Below, in pieces: positions 1-8,638 of a stretch of 64,000 bases of DNA. The DNA is taken from contig NZ_BAABIA010000003.1 of assembly GCF_039542385.1 (NCBI RefSeq), positions 248,001 to 312,000 of the forward strand, written 5' to 3'. Each line of letters begins with the position of its first letter. Position 1 is the first letter of the stretch. The position numbers and the translations under genes were made by a program. The notes beneath the pieces are model-generated. The model saw only the letters and a program-made list of their open reading frames with translations. It searched no databases and had not been told where the DNA came from. This stretch comes from Prosthecobacter algae. GTDB lineage: Bacteria; Verrucomicrobiota; Verrucomicrobiia; Verrucomicrobiales; Verrucomicrobiaceae.

Positions 1-995
1 CGCTGCATTTCCGGGCCGAGACGGATCTGGCAGCCCGGGCCGTGCGGGATGAATGGGTGCCGCCCTTGCGCCGCTGGCTGGCGGAAAAAGTGGGGGGCGA
101 AGGCGGCTACACGATGGATCACCTCGCCGTGGCTTCCCACATTCCCAGTGGGGATGGACTGACCCAAAAGTTCCTGCTGCGCCTCCAGGATGGGCAGGAG
201 ATCGAAACGGTGATCATGGGCTACACCGGGCGTCACACGGTGTGTGTGAGCACCCAGGCGGGCTGCGCCATGGGCTGTGTGTTCTGTGCCACCGGGCAAA
301 TGGGTTTTGTTAGGCACCTGCGGCCCGGTGAGATCGTGGGCCAAGTGCTGCATGCCCAGCGCATCCTGCGGGCCAAAGGCGAGCGGCTGCGCAACATCGT
401 CCTCATGGGCATGGGCGAGCCGCTGCATAACTACGACAACGTGATGAAGGCCCTGGACCTCATCAGCGACACGCGCGGCTGCAACATCGGGCCCAGCAAG
501 ATCAGCGTCAGCACCGTCGGCGTGGTGCCGGGCATCCTGCGTCTGGCGGCGGAAAACCGCCCCTACAACCTCGCCATCAGCCTGCATGGCAGCACCGAGG
601 CCGAACGCGCCGCCTTGATCCCCGCCAATCAACGCTGGCCCCTGGCCGAGCTCATCGCCGCCTGTCACACCTACGGGCAGCAGACTGGCCGCCGCATCTT
701 CTTTGCCTGGACTCTCATCGCAGGGGTTAATGACACGCCCGAGCACGCACATCGCGTCGCCACTCTCCTTGCGGGACTCGATGCCCACGTAAACCTCATC
801 CCTCTCAATGAAACCGCCGGTTACAGCGGACGCGAAAGCGCCGGGAGTTCCGGCGATGTTTTCCAGGCCATCATTCAGGAAGCAGGTATCCCCTGCACCG
901 TCCGCCAGCGCCGCGGTATCGATGTCGCCGCAGGTTGTGGCCAGCTCAAGGCCGAGAAACAAAAGAACCGCCGCCTCCAGCCCACATCAGCCTAA
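1..995 (+). CDS. rlmN: 23S rRNA/tRNA adenine-C2 methyltransferase RlmN, 5' end outside the window
   Basis: Radical-SAM enzyme that methylates C2 of an adenine in 23S rRNA and in some tRNAs, using a protein methyl-cysteine intermediate. The frame is open to the left edge, so the gene starts outside; a GTG at 42 is unlikely to be the start because RlmN proteins are longer and have an N-terminal domain. The cluster motif CAMGCVFC binds the 4Fe-4S centre; its first Cys codon is near 264. Near the C-terminus, GIDVAAGCGQL carries the conserved methyl-accepting cysteine. The stop TAA at 993-995 lies inside one copy of the recurrent GCCTAAC/GTTAGGC heptamer. A second copy at 309-315 encodes Val-Arg as GTT-AGG. 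Identification is firm; only the N-terminus is missing. Confidence 0.95.
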   Translation, partial: LHFRAETDLAARAVRDEWVPPLRRWLAEKVGGEGGYTMDHLAVASHIPSGDGLTQKFLLRLQDGQEIETVIMGYTGRHTVCVSTQAGCAMGCVFCATGQMGFVRHLRPGEIVGQVLHAQRILRAKGERLRNIVLMGMGEPLHNYDNVMKALDLISDTRGCNIGPSKISVSTVGVVPGILRLAAENRPYNLAISLHGSTEAERAALIPANQRWPLAELIAACHTYGQQTGRRIFFAWTLIAGVNDTPEHAHRVATLLAGLDAHVNLIPLNETAGYSGRESAGSSGDVFQAIIQEAGIPCTVRQRRGIDVAAGCGQLKAEKQKNRRLQPTSA

Positions 996-1460
996 CCGAA
1001 AGTTTGCTACCCCTGTTATCGCAGGATGCATCCTCCAGCAGAAAGGCCAAGCCGCGCAGCAGGCAAAGCCAAAGTACTCCAGAGCTTCAGCTCGCCCAAT
1101 CTCCGCTACAGATTCGACCCGTTCCTTCAGGTAGGCATAACCCGCCTGATATCCGATGAATTAAAACCAATCGCTCCCAAGGGATATTGGAAAAGGTCGC
1201 CCACCCCTAGATCGTGAGATGACAGACAGGCCCGAGAGGAGTGCGGAGACTCTTCTCCGCCGTCATAACCCAGCGGCATAGCCGCCAAGATTCCTCCCTG
1301 AACTAACGAAAACCTCACGCCCCCTAGAATCTGAAAAGGATTGAGCCCGACAGTTCCTAAATCCACCCCTTGCCAGTATAACCAACAGTCAGACAAACGA
1401 ACGTGATTCAAAGTCCCGCAAGGAATGGGACAGAAAGCCCCACTCCTTGTCAAAGTCCGC
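996..1460. other. Intergenic region with one short palindromic repeat
   Basis: Gap of 465 bases between convergent rlmN and the DUF1080/dehydrogenase gene. No convincing coding sequence was seen. It contains a GAGAGGAG-type hairpin repeat at 1234-1260. No clear terminator for either gene is visible. Confidence 0.6.
1234..1260. repeat. Short hairpin repeat, GAGAGGAG family (divergent copy)
   Basis: The sequence starts GAGAGGAGTGCGGAGACTC and ends in CTCCGC. It resembles copies at 3589-3615, 18493-18516 and 17055-17080 (opposite strand). The approximate consensus is GAGAGGAG, then YGTGGGCACTC, then YTGCCCGC. This copy is the least conserved of the four. Confidence 0.5.
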
Positions 1461-4400
1461 TCAATTCGTCCCGCGCAGAAACGCCAGCAAATCGGCCATT
1501 TGCTCTTTGTTGATCGCGCCTTCCAGGCCCGGAGGCATCAGGCTCTTGTCCGTGCTCACCATCTTTTTGATCTGGCTGCGCTGAATGGTTTCACTCAGGC
1601 CACCCATCATTTTCAGCGTCACACTGTCGGCGGATTCGGCGGAGATGAGACCGCTGAGAGCACGCCCGTCCTGCGTCTCAATGGTGTAGGCGCACCAGCG
1701 TGCTTCCACCATGCGGTTGGGGTCCAAGATGTCGGAGAGCAGCGCTTCCGGTGGCTTGGCCTTCACATCGGAAAGCGGAGGGCCGACCTCCACACCAAGA
1801 TCGCCATGTTTGTGGCAGGTAATGCAGATCATCGCAAAGACCTGCTGGCCTTTTTTCGCATCCCCTTTTGCATGGGTGCTGTCCATGTAGTTGGCGATGA
1901 CGGCGGCACGGTCCTCGCTCGGCTGGCCGAAGAGTTTCACGGCCAAATCACGCAGCTCACCCGTGCCACGCTGGTAGCGCCAGCGCGTCTCTACATCCAC
2001 CAGCGCCGGGGAGAACTCACCCTTTTCCATGCGCTTGAAGAGGTCCAGCGCCGTCTTCGCATTCGAGGTCAGCAGCGTCACCAGATCCCGCCGCACAGTG
2101 GGCCCTGCAGCAGGTAGCAGGTCATAAATAAGTGGGGAGGCTTTGTCCGCCCCGTATTTCTTCAGCACGGCCAGTGCAGCCGTTTGCAACTCAGTGGGCT
2201 GGCCTTCCGCCAGCAGCTTGCGCAGCACCGGCTCCGCCTTGTTCCAGGAACGCTGAGCTAACAAAGGCATGACAGCAAGCCGCTGATCAAGAGGCGCCTT
2301 GCCATCCCCCATGACGGCATCAACCTGAGTCAGCAGCGCATTGATCTCCACGGCTGCTTTCTCCTGGCCTGCGGGAGGCTGGCTGACAAAGGCAGCCAAG
2401 GTTTTCGCCCCGAGCTTGCCCCCCGATTTGGGCAATCCTTCCGCGAGACCTTGCAGCACGGCAGGCTTCCACCAAGTGAGCTGGCCAGCCTGCGTCTCCA
2501 CAGCTTTGAGAGCCGAGGTGAAATCACCTTTTTCACCACCGGCCGCCGCAGCACTGGCCAGGGCGCGCAGTGTATCCATGCGCTGGGCAGAGTAGGTCTT
2601 GGTCACCGCACCTTTTTCGATCACCCTGTTCAGCACAGCTCCGGCTGAATGGCTGCTGGCACTCAGCACGGCCCGCATCACCCAGACATCTTCCGGAGCT
2701 TTGCTGATGGCACTTGCTCGAGCCTCAATGACACCAGCTTCTGACGCGGTATCCTTGTCCGGCTGATTCAGAATCTGGAAAAAGGTCTCGCGATTTTTCC
2801 CCACTACCTCGGCTTTGCCGCCGACTGATTTTCCCTGCTCCACCAGCAGCCGCTGTGCCGTCTCGCGCTGCCAGGCGTTCTCATGCCCCAACCAGGCCGT
2901 GAGCTTTTCAATCTCTGTCGGTGCGGCCTCAATCTTCGGCACTTTCTGCCCTTTCTTCACGATGCGCCAGATGCGGCCTTCGTTCTCGCCCTGACGCATG
3001 TCATGCGTCTTCACGAACTCCTCCGGGAAGAAGCGAGCGTGGTCAATCCAGCGACGATAGATGTCGCAGATGTACATCGCGCCATCGGGGCCAGTGGTCA
3101 TGTTGACCGGGCGGCTCCACTCATCGCTGCTGCGGAAGAACTCGGTGCGGTCGCCCACACGGGTGGCCTTCAGCGAGGCCCCGTTCGGCTCCACCTTGTA
3201 ACGGGTCACAAGCTGCCCCGTCGGATCCGGCACAAAGACATTGTTCTTCAGTTCCGGCATGAGGTGTCCGCGATACACGCCCAGGCCGCTACAGGCAGTG
3301 TTGGTTCCCGCATGCGCATCTGCCGTGGTATGCGTGATCTTCAGCGGATAAACTCGCGTCTCAGCTCCAGGCGGGGCGATGTCTTCGTGGCCCTGGCTGA
3401 TGCCAGCATGGGGATTGCGCATGACAGCCTCGTAAGGCATGACGGCAAACATCACGGGGTTGCGGTTCGAGCAGAAAAAGTGATGCCCATAGTCATCGAA
3501 GGCACCGCCGTATTGGCCATAACCGCTAGTGGGCTCGATCTTCCCGGTCTTCGGGTCCCAGCGGAAATTAAACCGGGCGACGTTGGCTGAGAGGAGCGTG
3601 GGCACTCCTGCCCGCTGCTTTTCCCCCGCGCTTGGCGCGCTGGTTTCTGAGGACGACACGAACCCTCTCTCGTCGGGGTAGATCTCCTTGGCGTCCAGAC
3701 CGTTGTTGAAATACACTTTGTTATCCAGCCCCCAACGAGGGGCGCTGACCTGGAGCTGGCTGTGACGCGGATTGAAGCCCTTGATCAGCGGCTCATTAAT
3801 GTCCGCCTTGCCATCGCCATTCGTGTCCTTGAGAAAGAGAATCTGCGTGCGGGTGGTGGCGATGAGCCCCCCATTGTAGGGCAGCAGGCCCTGCACATGA
3901 TCCACGTGGTCGGCAAAGGTCACCGCTTTGTCCATGCGGCCATCGCCATTTTCATCGGAGAGAAGCTGGATGCGGGACAGGGCAGGCTTGCCCGGCTCTG
4001 GGCCGAGGGGGTAATCACGCATGTCCGCTACATACAGACGGCCTTGCGCATCCCAGGTGACTTCCACGGGATCGAGAACCAGGGGCTCCGCCGCCACAAG
4101 CTGCGCCTCATAGTCACCATCCAGTTGGATGGATTTCAACGACTCCTCAGGAGACAGCGCTGCAGTCTGGCCATCGCGCACACTGACATCGCTGCCGCCG
4201 CTGGCCTGGATAGGATTCCACTTTTCCTTGAACTGGCCTAACGGATGAAGTTCATAACGTCGCACGATCATCTCCGCCGCTTCGGTCTGGATGCAGATGC
4301 GACCTTCGGCAGGCTTGCAGTCAAACGCCTCATTTACCAGTAGGCCGTTGACGAAGTATTGCAGAGTGTCGCCTTTGGCGATGACTTCCATGCGGTTCCA

Positions 4401-5030
4401 TTCGCCCACGGGGGAATCCGGATCATCCTTGCCACGGAAGTTGATCTTGTCCGCCCAGTCTTCGTCGCGCTTTTCCCAGTTGATGCGGCTGGTGGTCGTG
4501 ACCGTCTGGCGCGGCGCCCCTTTCTTCCAACGCTTTTCCTTATCGCGATCCAGCTCGATCTCAGCAGTCACGCTGGTGGTCAGCGTCGTCCCATCCGCCA
4601 GTTTGGGCGAAAGCACCAGGATGTCACCGATGCCGCCTTCAATGATCTGAGCCTCAATGCTGGCCATCCAAGTATCACCCACGGTGCCGTGAGGTCCATA
4701 GGCATGAACGAGGATGCCGTTGTCACGAGCACGGTCCACACGCTTACCCCAAGTTTTTGCCCCCCACTTGAACTCCACCACCAGATGGTAGTCCTTGAAG
4801 CTTTCCTTCGTCACCATGTAGCCATAGCCCTTGCCACTGATGTGAAGCTCGTTGCCCTTGAGCTGAAAGACCTGATCCGCCGGATCATGGAAGTCTGCCT
4901 TGGGATTGATGTGGTATTCCACAGCCCCCGATTTCATGAGATCCAGCACATCCAACTTTTGAGTGACGGGCTGTGCCCCAAACAGGGCGGAACCGAATGC
5001 AAGGACACAAAGTAAAGTGGAGCGCATCAT
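1461..5030 (-). CDS. Secreted fusion: DUF1080 domain + PVC-type membrane-bound dehydrogenase + c-type haem domain
   Basis: Multidomain exported protein of about 1189 residues. Start taken at the first of two adjacent ATGs (5030), where a signal peptide (MMRSTLLCVLAFGSALFGAQ) begins; the open frame continues 45 codons upstream with no signal-like sequence. Order: DUF1080 (3-keto-disaccharide hydrolase-like, about residues 20-275); a beta-propeller matching the PVC-type dehydrogenase family (about 300-720) with NGDG-type loops; helical HEAT-like stretches (about 730-1000); and a C-terminal haem-binding domain with CITCHKH at about residue 1069. The family is typical of Planctomycetes and Verrucomicrobia and is thought to oxidise sugars or glycans in the periplasm; the substrate is unknown. 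The DUF1080 part is about 85% identical by eye to the product of the next gene upstream (5187-6014). A palindromic repeat (3589-3615) lies inside the coding sequence and adds an in-frame peptide. Confidence 0.88.
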   Translation of the reverse strand: MMRSTLLCVLAFGSALFGAQPVTQKLDVLDLMKSGAVEYHINPKADFHDPADQVFQLKGNELHISGKGYGYMVTKESFKDYHLVVEFKWGAKTWGKRVDRARDNGILVHAYGPHGTVGDTWMASIEAQIIEGGIGDILVLSPKLADGTTLTTSVTAEIELDRDKEKRWKKGAPRQTVTTTSRINWEKRDEDWADKINFRGKDDPDSPVGEWNRMEVIAKGDTLQYFVNGLLVNEAFDCKPAEGRICIQTEAAEMIVRRYELHPLGQFKEKWNPIQASGGSDVSVRDGQTAALSPEESLKSIQLDGDYEAQLVAAEPLVLDPVEVTWDAQGRLYVADMRDYPLGPEPGKPALSRIQLLSDENGDGRMDKAVTFADHVDHVQGLLPYNGGLIATTRTQILFLKDTNGDGKADINEPLIKGFNPRHSQLQVSAPRWGLDNKVYFNNGLDAKEIYPDERGFVSSSETSAPSAGEKQRAGVPTLLSANVARFNFRWDPKTGKIEPTSGYGQYGGAFDDYGHHFFCSNRNPVMFAVMPYEAVMRNPHAGISQGHEDIAPPGAETRVYPLKITHTTADAHAGTNTACSGLGVYRGHLMPELKNNVFVPDPTGQLVTRYKVEPNGASLKATRVGDRTEFFRSSDEWSRPVNMTTGPDGAMYICDIYRRWIDHARFFPEEFVKTHDMRQGENEGRIWRIVKKGQKVPKIEAAPTEIEKLTAWLGHENAWQRETAQRLLVEQGKSVGGKAEVVGKNRETFFQILNQPDKDTASEAGVIEARASAISKAPEDVWVMRAVLSASSHSAGAVLNRVIEKGAVTKTYSAQRMDTLRALASAAAAGGEKGDFTSALKAVETQAGQLTWWKPAVLQGLAEGLPKSGGKLGAKTLAAFVSQPPAGQEKAAVEINALLTQVDAVMGDGKAPLDQRLAVMPLLAQRSWNKAEPVLRKLLAEGQPTELQTAALAVLKKYGADKASPLIYDLLPAAGPTVRRDLVTLLTSNAKTALDLFKRMEKGEFSPALVDVETRWRYQRGTGELRDLAVKLFGQPSEDRAAVIANYMDSTHAKGDAKKGQQVFAMICITCHKHGDLGVEVGPPLSDVKAKPPEALLSDILDPNRMVEARWCAYTIETQDGRALSGLISAESADSVTLKMMGGLSETIQRSQIKKMVSTDKSLMPPGLEGAINKEQMADLLAFLRGTN
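3589..3615. repeat. GAGAGGAG hairpin repeat inside a coding sequence
   Basis: The left part, GAGAGGAGCGTGGGCACTCC, matches the intergenic copy at 18493-18512 base for base. The right part (TGCCCGC) matches the copy at 17055-17080. On the minus strand it is read in frame as part of a Ser/Ala-rich peptide (AGEKQRAGVPTLLSA) between propeller blades of the dehydrogenase. Confidence 0.65.
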
Positions 5031-5186
5031 GATGGGGAGTACTACGATAGATACGGAACCAACCTTCCGGTGCTCAGCCTGAATGGCACCGGAGGTGGTG
5101 TTTTTGTGATTCAGAGGCAGCCTCCCAAAAGAAGGCAGTCGGCATGTTCCCATTCCGGCTGCCATTCATGAGACCGCAAAATGCCT

Positions 5187-6014
5187 CTACTTGCCAGTCG
5201 TCCACTTTTCCTTGAACTGGCCTAACGGATGAAGTTCATAACGGCGAACGATCATCTCTGCGCCTTCTGTCTGGATGCAGATGCGGCCTTCGGCAGGCTT
5301 GCACTCAAAGGCGGCATTGACGAGTTGACCGTTGACGAAGTATTCCAGCGTGTCGCCTTTGGCGATGACTTCCATGCGGTTCCACTCACCCACTGGCGAG
5401 TCCGTATCGTTCTTGCCCCGGAAATCAATCTTGTCCGCCCAGTCTTCGTCGCGCTTCTCCCAGTTGATGCGGCCTTTGGTCACTTCCTGGAGAGGAGCGC
5501 CTTTTTTCCAGCGCTTCTCCTTGTCGCGGTCCAGTTCAAATTCGGCCTTCAGGCTGGTGGTCAGTTCGGTGCCATCGGCCAGTTTGGGAGAAAGAACCAA
5601 GATGTCGCCAATGCCGCCTTCGATGATCTGCGCCTCGATACTGGCCATCCAAGTATCGCCAAAAGCGCCATGCGGTCCGTAGCTGTGGACCAGAATGCCA
5701 TTGTCGCGGGCACGGTCCGCACGCTTGCCCCAGGTCTTCGGACCCCATTTGAAATCCACCACCAGGTGGTAGTCCTTGTACCCTTCCTTGGTGACCATGT
5801 AGCCGTAGCCTTTGCCGCTGATGTTCAGCAGGCCGTCCTTGAGCTGAAAGACTTCGCTAGCGGGATCATGAAAGTCAGCTTTCGGATTGATGTGGTATTC
5901 CACCTCGCCGGCTTTCATGAGGTCCAGCACATTGATGGTTTGGGTGACTGGTTCGGCGGCGAACAGCGAGGAGGCGGCCAAAGCGGCACAGAGATGTAGA
6001 AGGCGCATATTCAT
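5187..6014 (-). CDS. Secreted DUF1080 protein (3-keto-disaccharide hydrolase-like)
   Basis: Stand-alone DUF1080 protein of 275 residues with an N-terminal signal peptide (MNMRLLHLCAALAASSLFAA). DUF1080 proteins have a concanavalin-like jelly-roll fold; some members hydrolyse 3-keto-glycosides made by sugar 3-dehydrogenases of the Gfo/Idh/MocA family, three of which are encoded in this window. Its sequence is nearly collinear with the N-terminal domain of the neighbouring 1461-5030 product, down to the shared ending HPLGQFKEKW. This indicates a tandem duplication with fusion of one copy to the dehydrogenase. The two genes lie in the same direction 156 bases apart. The exact substrate cannot be read from sequence. 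Confidence 0.9.
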   Translation of the reverse strand: MNMRLLHLCAALAASSLFAAEPVTQTINVLDLMKAGEVEYHINPKADFHDPASEVFQLKDGLLNISGKGYGYMVTKEGYKDYHLVVDFKWGPKTWGKRADRARDNGILVHSYGPHGAFGDTWMASIEAQIIEGGIGDILVLSPKLADGTELTTSLKAEFELDRDKEKRWKKGAPLQEVTKGRINWEKRDEDWADKIDFRGKNDTDSPVGEWNRMEVIAKGDTLEYFVNGQLVNAAFECKPAEGRICIQTEGAEMIVRRYELHPLGQFKEKWTTGK

Positions 6015-6116
6015 TCGGGGAGGGTGTCAGAGATACCAACGCCCTCTTGCAGCCCCCTCCTCCGCCCGAATGAAACCGGTGGTGATGCTTTTGTGATAGG
6101 GTCGTCCCACCCCATT

Positions 6117-6149
6117 AAAAAAACAGCCGGAACGTTTCCGTTCCGGCTG
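6117..6149 (-). terminator. Rho-independent terminator of rpiB-glyA
   Basis: Perfect 11-bp stem (CAGCCGGAACG with CGTTCCGGCTG) and a 4-base loop. On the minus strand it is followed by seven T. It lies just downstream of the rpiB-glyA stop. Confidence 0.9.
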
Positions 6150-6175
6150 CGAGGAGAGGTTTCGACTAACAGAGG

Positions 6176-7885
6176 TTACGGCAGCGGGAAGCGCTCGTTC
6201 ACGCTGGCGATCTCGGCGCGGATGGAGGCAAGGACTTCGGCGTTGTCCTTGTTGGTCAATGCGCGGTCGATCCAGTTGGCGATCTGCACCATCTCGGCTT
6301 CCTTCATGCCACGGGTGGTGACAGCCGGCGTGCCAATGCGGATACCACCACCGAGGGTGATCTTCTCGGTATCAAACGGGATGCCGTTCTTGTTCACCGT
6401 GATGCCGGCGTGGTCCAGGGTTTCGCTGGCCACTTTGCCATTCAGTCCGCGAGGGCGCAGGTCCACCAGCATGAGATGGTTGTCCGTGCCACCGCTGACG
6501 ATGCGGTAGCCGAGCTCCGCCAGACGAGCAGCGAGGGCGCGGGCGTTTTTGACGACCTGCTGGGTGTATTCAACAAACTCAGGCTTCAGGCACTCGCCGA
6601 AGCACACGGCCTTCGCCGCGATGACGTGCATGAGAGGGCCGCCCTGAACACCTGGGAAAACCTGGCTATTGATCTTTTTGATGAGGTCTTCGTTGTTCGT
6701 CAGCACGATACCACCGCGAGGTCCGCGCAGGGACTTGTGCGTGGTGCTGGTGACGAAATCCGCGTATTCCATCGGGTTCGGGTGCTGGCCACCAGCGACA
6801 AGACCGGCGATGTGAGCCATGTCCACGAAGAGGTAAGCACCGACGCTCTTGGCGATCTCGCTCATCTTTTTGAAATCAATGATGCGCGGGTAGGCGGAGG
6901 CCCCGGCAGTGATCATCTTCGGCTGCTCGCGCTTGGCGACTTCGGCGAGTTCATCATAGTCAATGAGCTCATTGTCCTGACGGACGCCATACTGGCAGAA
7001 GTTGTAGAAGCGGCCGGAGAAGTTGGCCGGATTCCCGTGGGTCAAGTGACCGCCGTGGGCGAGGTTCATACCCAGCACCTTGTCGCCGGGCTGCAGCACG
7101 CTGAAGTAAACGGCGGCATTGGCCTGGGAGCCGGAATGCGGCTGCACGTTGGCATACTTGGCACCGAAGAGTTTGCAGACGCGGTCAATGGCGAGCTGCT
7201 CCACCTTGTCCACCTCTTCACAGCCGCCGTACCAGCGCTTGCCGGGGTAACCCTCAGCATACTTGTTGGTGAGGCAGGAGCCTTGCGCAGCCATCACCGC
7301 TTTGCTGGTGAAGTTCTCGCTGGCGATGAGCTCGATGTTGTTCTGCTGGCGATGCTGCTCACCGCGCACGATTTCGGCGACGGCTGGATCAGCGGTTTCA
7401 AGGATGGTGAGGGGGTGGAGTTGGGGCTGGGTGTTCATTTTGGCGACTCGGCGTCCGTGGCGGCCTCCGGCAAAGGGCGTCTTCAACCAGGCGTTGAGGA
7501 TGTCTTTGGTGGTGGCTTCGGAAGTGGTTTTGGCAGCAAGGCACAGGACATTGGAGTCATTGTGCTCGCGGGTGATGGCGGCGGTTTCAGCATCGCTGAC
7601 GAGGCTGGCCTGGATGCCAGGATGGCGATTGGCGGCGATGCTCATGCCGATGCCTGTGGTACAGACGAGGATGCCTGCATCGGCATCACCCGAAAGGACG
7701 CTCTGGGTGACCAGTTCAGCGTAATCCGGGTAGTCCACGGAATCGGCCGAATGAGTACCGAAATCCTGAACGGCATAACCGCTGCTTTGGAGATGGGCGA
7801 CGACGGCGTCCTTCAGGCCCAGACCGCCGTGGTCGGAACCAATGGCGAGTTTCTGGGGCAGGTCTGAGGCGGTGGATGTGCTCAT
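6176..7885 (-). CDS. Fused ribose-5-phosphate isomerase B / serine hydroxymethyltransferase
   Basis: One reading frame of 569 residues joins two enzymes usually encoded separately. Residues 1-149 are RpiB: SDHGG at 17-21 and the active-site loop with Cys75 ([13 protein letters not shown]). Residues 150-569 are a complete GlyA: the PLP lysine is Lys384 in [11 protein letters not shown] and the length is normal for the family. The junction runs [11 protein letters not shown] with no stop, and I see no Shine-Dalgarno sequence before the internal ATG, so I infer a real fusion rather than two overlapping genes. The start at 7885 was chosen because upstream codons do not resemble RpiB. RpiB interconverts ribose- and ribulose-5-phosphate; GlyA makes glycine and methylene-THF from serine. 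The LMW phosphatase lies just upstream, as in the Bacillus ywlE-rpiB-ywlG-glyA cluster. Confidence 0.93.
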   Translation of the reverse strand: MSTSTASDLPQKLAIGSDHGGLGLKDAVVAHLQSSGYAVQDFGTHSADSVDYPDYAELVTQSVLSGDADAGILVCTTGIGMSIAANRHPGIQASLVSDAETAAITREHNDSNVLCLAAKTTSEATTKDILNAWLKTPFAGGRHGRRVAKMNTQPQLHPLTILETADPAVAEIVRGEQHRQQNNIELIASENFTSKAVMAAQGSCLTNKYAEGYPGKRWYGGCEEVDKVEQLAIDRVCKLFGAKYANVQPHSGSQANAAVYFSVLQPGDKVLGMNLAHGGHLTHGNPANFSGRFYNFCQYGVRQDNELIDYDELAEVAKREQPKMITAGASAYPRIIDFKKMSEIAKSVGAYLFVDMAHIAGLVAGGQHPNPMEYADFVTSTTHKSLRGPRGGIVLTNNEDLIKKINSQVFPGVQGGPLMHVIAAKAVCFGECLKPEFVEYTQQVVKNARALAARLAELGYRIVSGGTDNHLMLVDLRPRGLNGKVASETLDHAGITVNKNGIPFDTEKITLGGGIRIGTPAVTTRGMKEAEMVQIANWIDRALTNKDNAEVLASIRAEIASVNERFPLP

Positions 7886-8024
7886 GGAGATGATTGGCGA
7901 AAAAGAGGGGGTTTTGAAAATGAAAAGATCGAATACAAAAATGAAGAAATCGAATGATGGACAGGGTGCGGCAGGAGGATGAATCACGGGAAAAGGCCTC
8001 GTTAAAGATGCCCTTTCCCCCGCT

Positions 8025-8522
8025 CTAATCCCCCTGCGTGCGACCTCGGCCGGCCTCCGCTTTCCAGGTTTGCTCGATGTAGGCGAGGACGCTGGGCAGC
8101 ATCTTTTCCAGATGCTCCAGGGTCTCGCGATACTCGGAAAGATCACCTCCAAAAGGGTCGCTCAGGTCACGGCCACGTAGGCTATCTTCGGCCGTGAATT
8201 CGGAGACGAGGTACACTTTATCCTCCGCCTCCGGGTGGTTCATGAGGATGGCTGCCAGATGGCTGCGGCTCATGGCAAAGATGTGGGTGGCCTTTTCCAC
8301 CAGATCCACGGTGACAGCCCGGCTTTTGTGCTTCGAAAGGTCCAGGCCCTTTTCCTTGGCCAGAGCGACGCTGCTGCGGCTGGCGGGATGACCTGAATAG
8401 GCACCGACACCGGCACTGCTGACGTGGTAATCGGCTAGGTCCTTCGTCAGGTCACGGAACAGCACCTCAGCCAGAGGGCTGCGGCAGGTGTTTCCAGTGC
8501 AGACGAAGAGGACGTTTTTCAA
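8025..8522 (-). CDS. Low-molecular-weight protein tyrosine/arginine phosphatase
   Basis: Protein of 165 residues with the LMW-PTP active-site loop at the N-terminus (VCTGNTCRS; nucleophile Cys8, Arg14) and the acid loop DLSDPFGG with the general-acid Asp near residue 121. Cytoplasmic; removes phosphate from phosphotyrosine or, in the Bacillus YwlE branch, phosphoarginine. The neighbouring rpiB-glyA matches the YwlE setting, which weakly favours that branch, but the sequence alone does not decide. Same direction as rpiB-glyA, 139 bases upstream, so possibly co-transcribed. Confidence 0.92.
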   Translation of the reverse strand: MKNVLFVCTGNTCRSPLAEVLFRDLTKDLADYHVSSAGVGAYSGHPASRSSVALAKEKGLDLSKHKSRAVTVDLVEKATHIFAMSRSHLAAILMNHPEAEDKVYLVSEFTAEDSLRGRDLSDPFGGDLSEYRETLEHLEKMLPSVLAYIEQTWKAEAGRGRTQGD

Positions 8523-8638
8523 AAGGCGCGTGGGTTTCAGAGACTACGCCCCACCGGGCTGGCGGGATGGCAGAGTGCCGCGCAGGGGCGTTTTGTCAAA
8601 AGGGGAGTGGCCCCGGAAACCGACTTTGAAGGTAAAAC

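Noticed and set aside
1127-1453. Open frame of 108 codons on the minus strand between rlmN and the dehydrogenase gene
   Set aside because: It reads through a hairpin repeat, has Cys/Leu-rich low-complexity content and no family likeness; judged non-coding.
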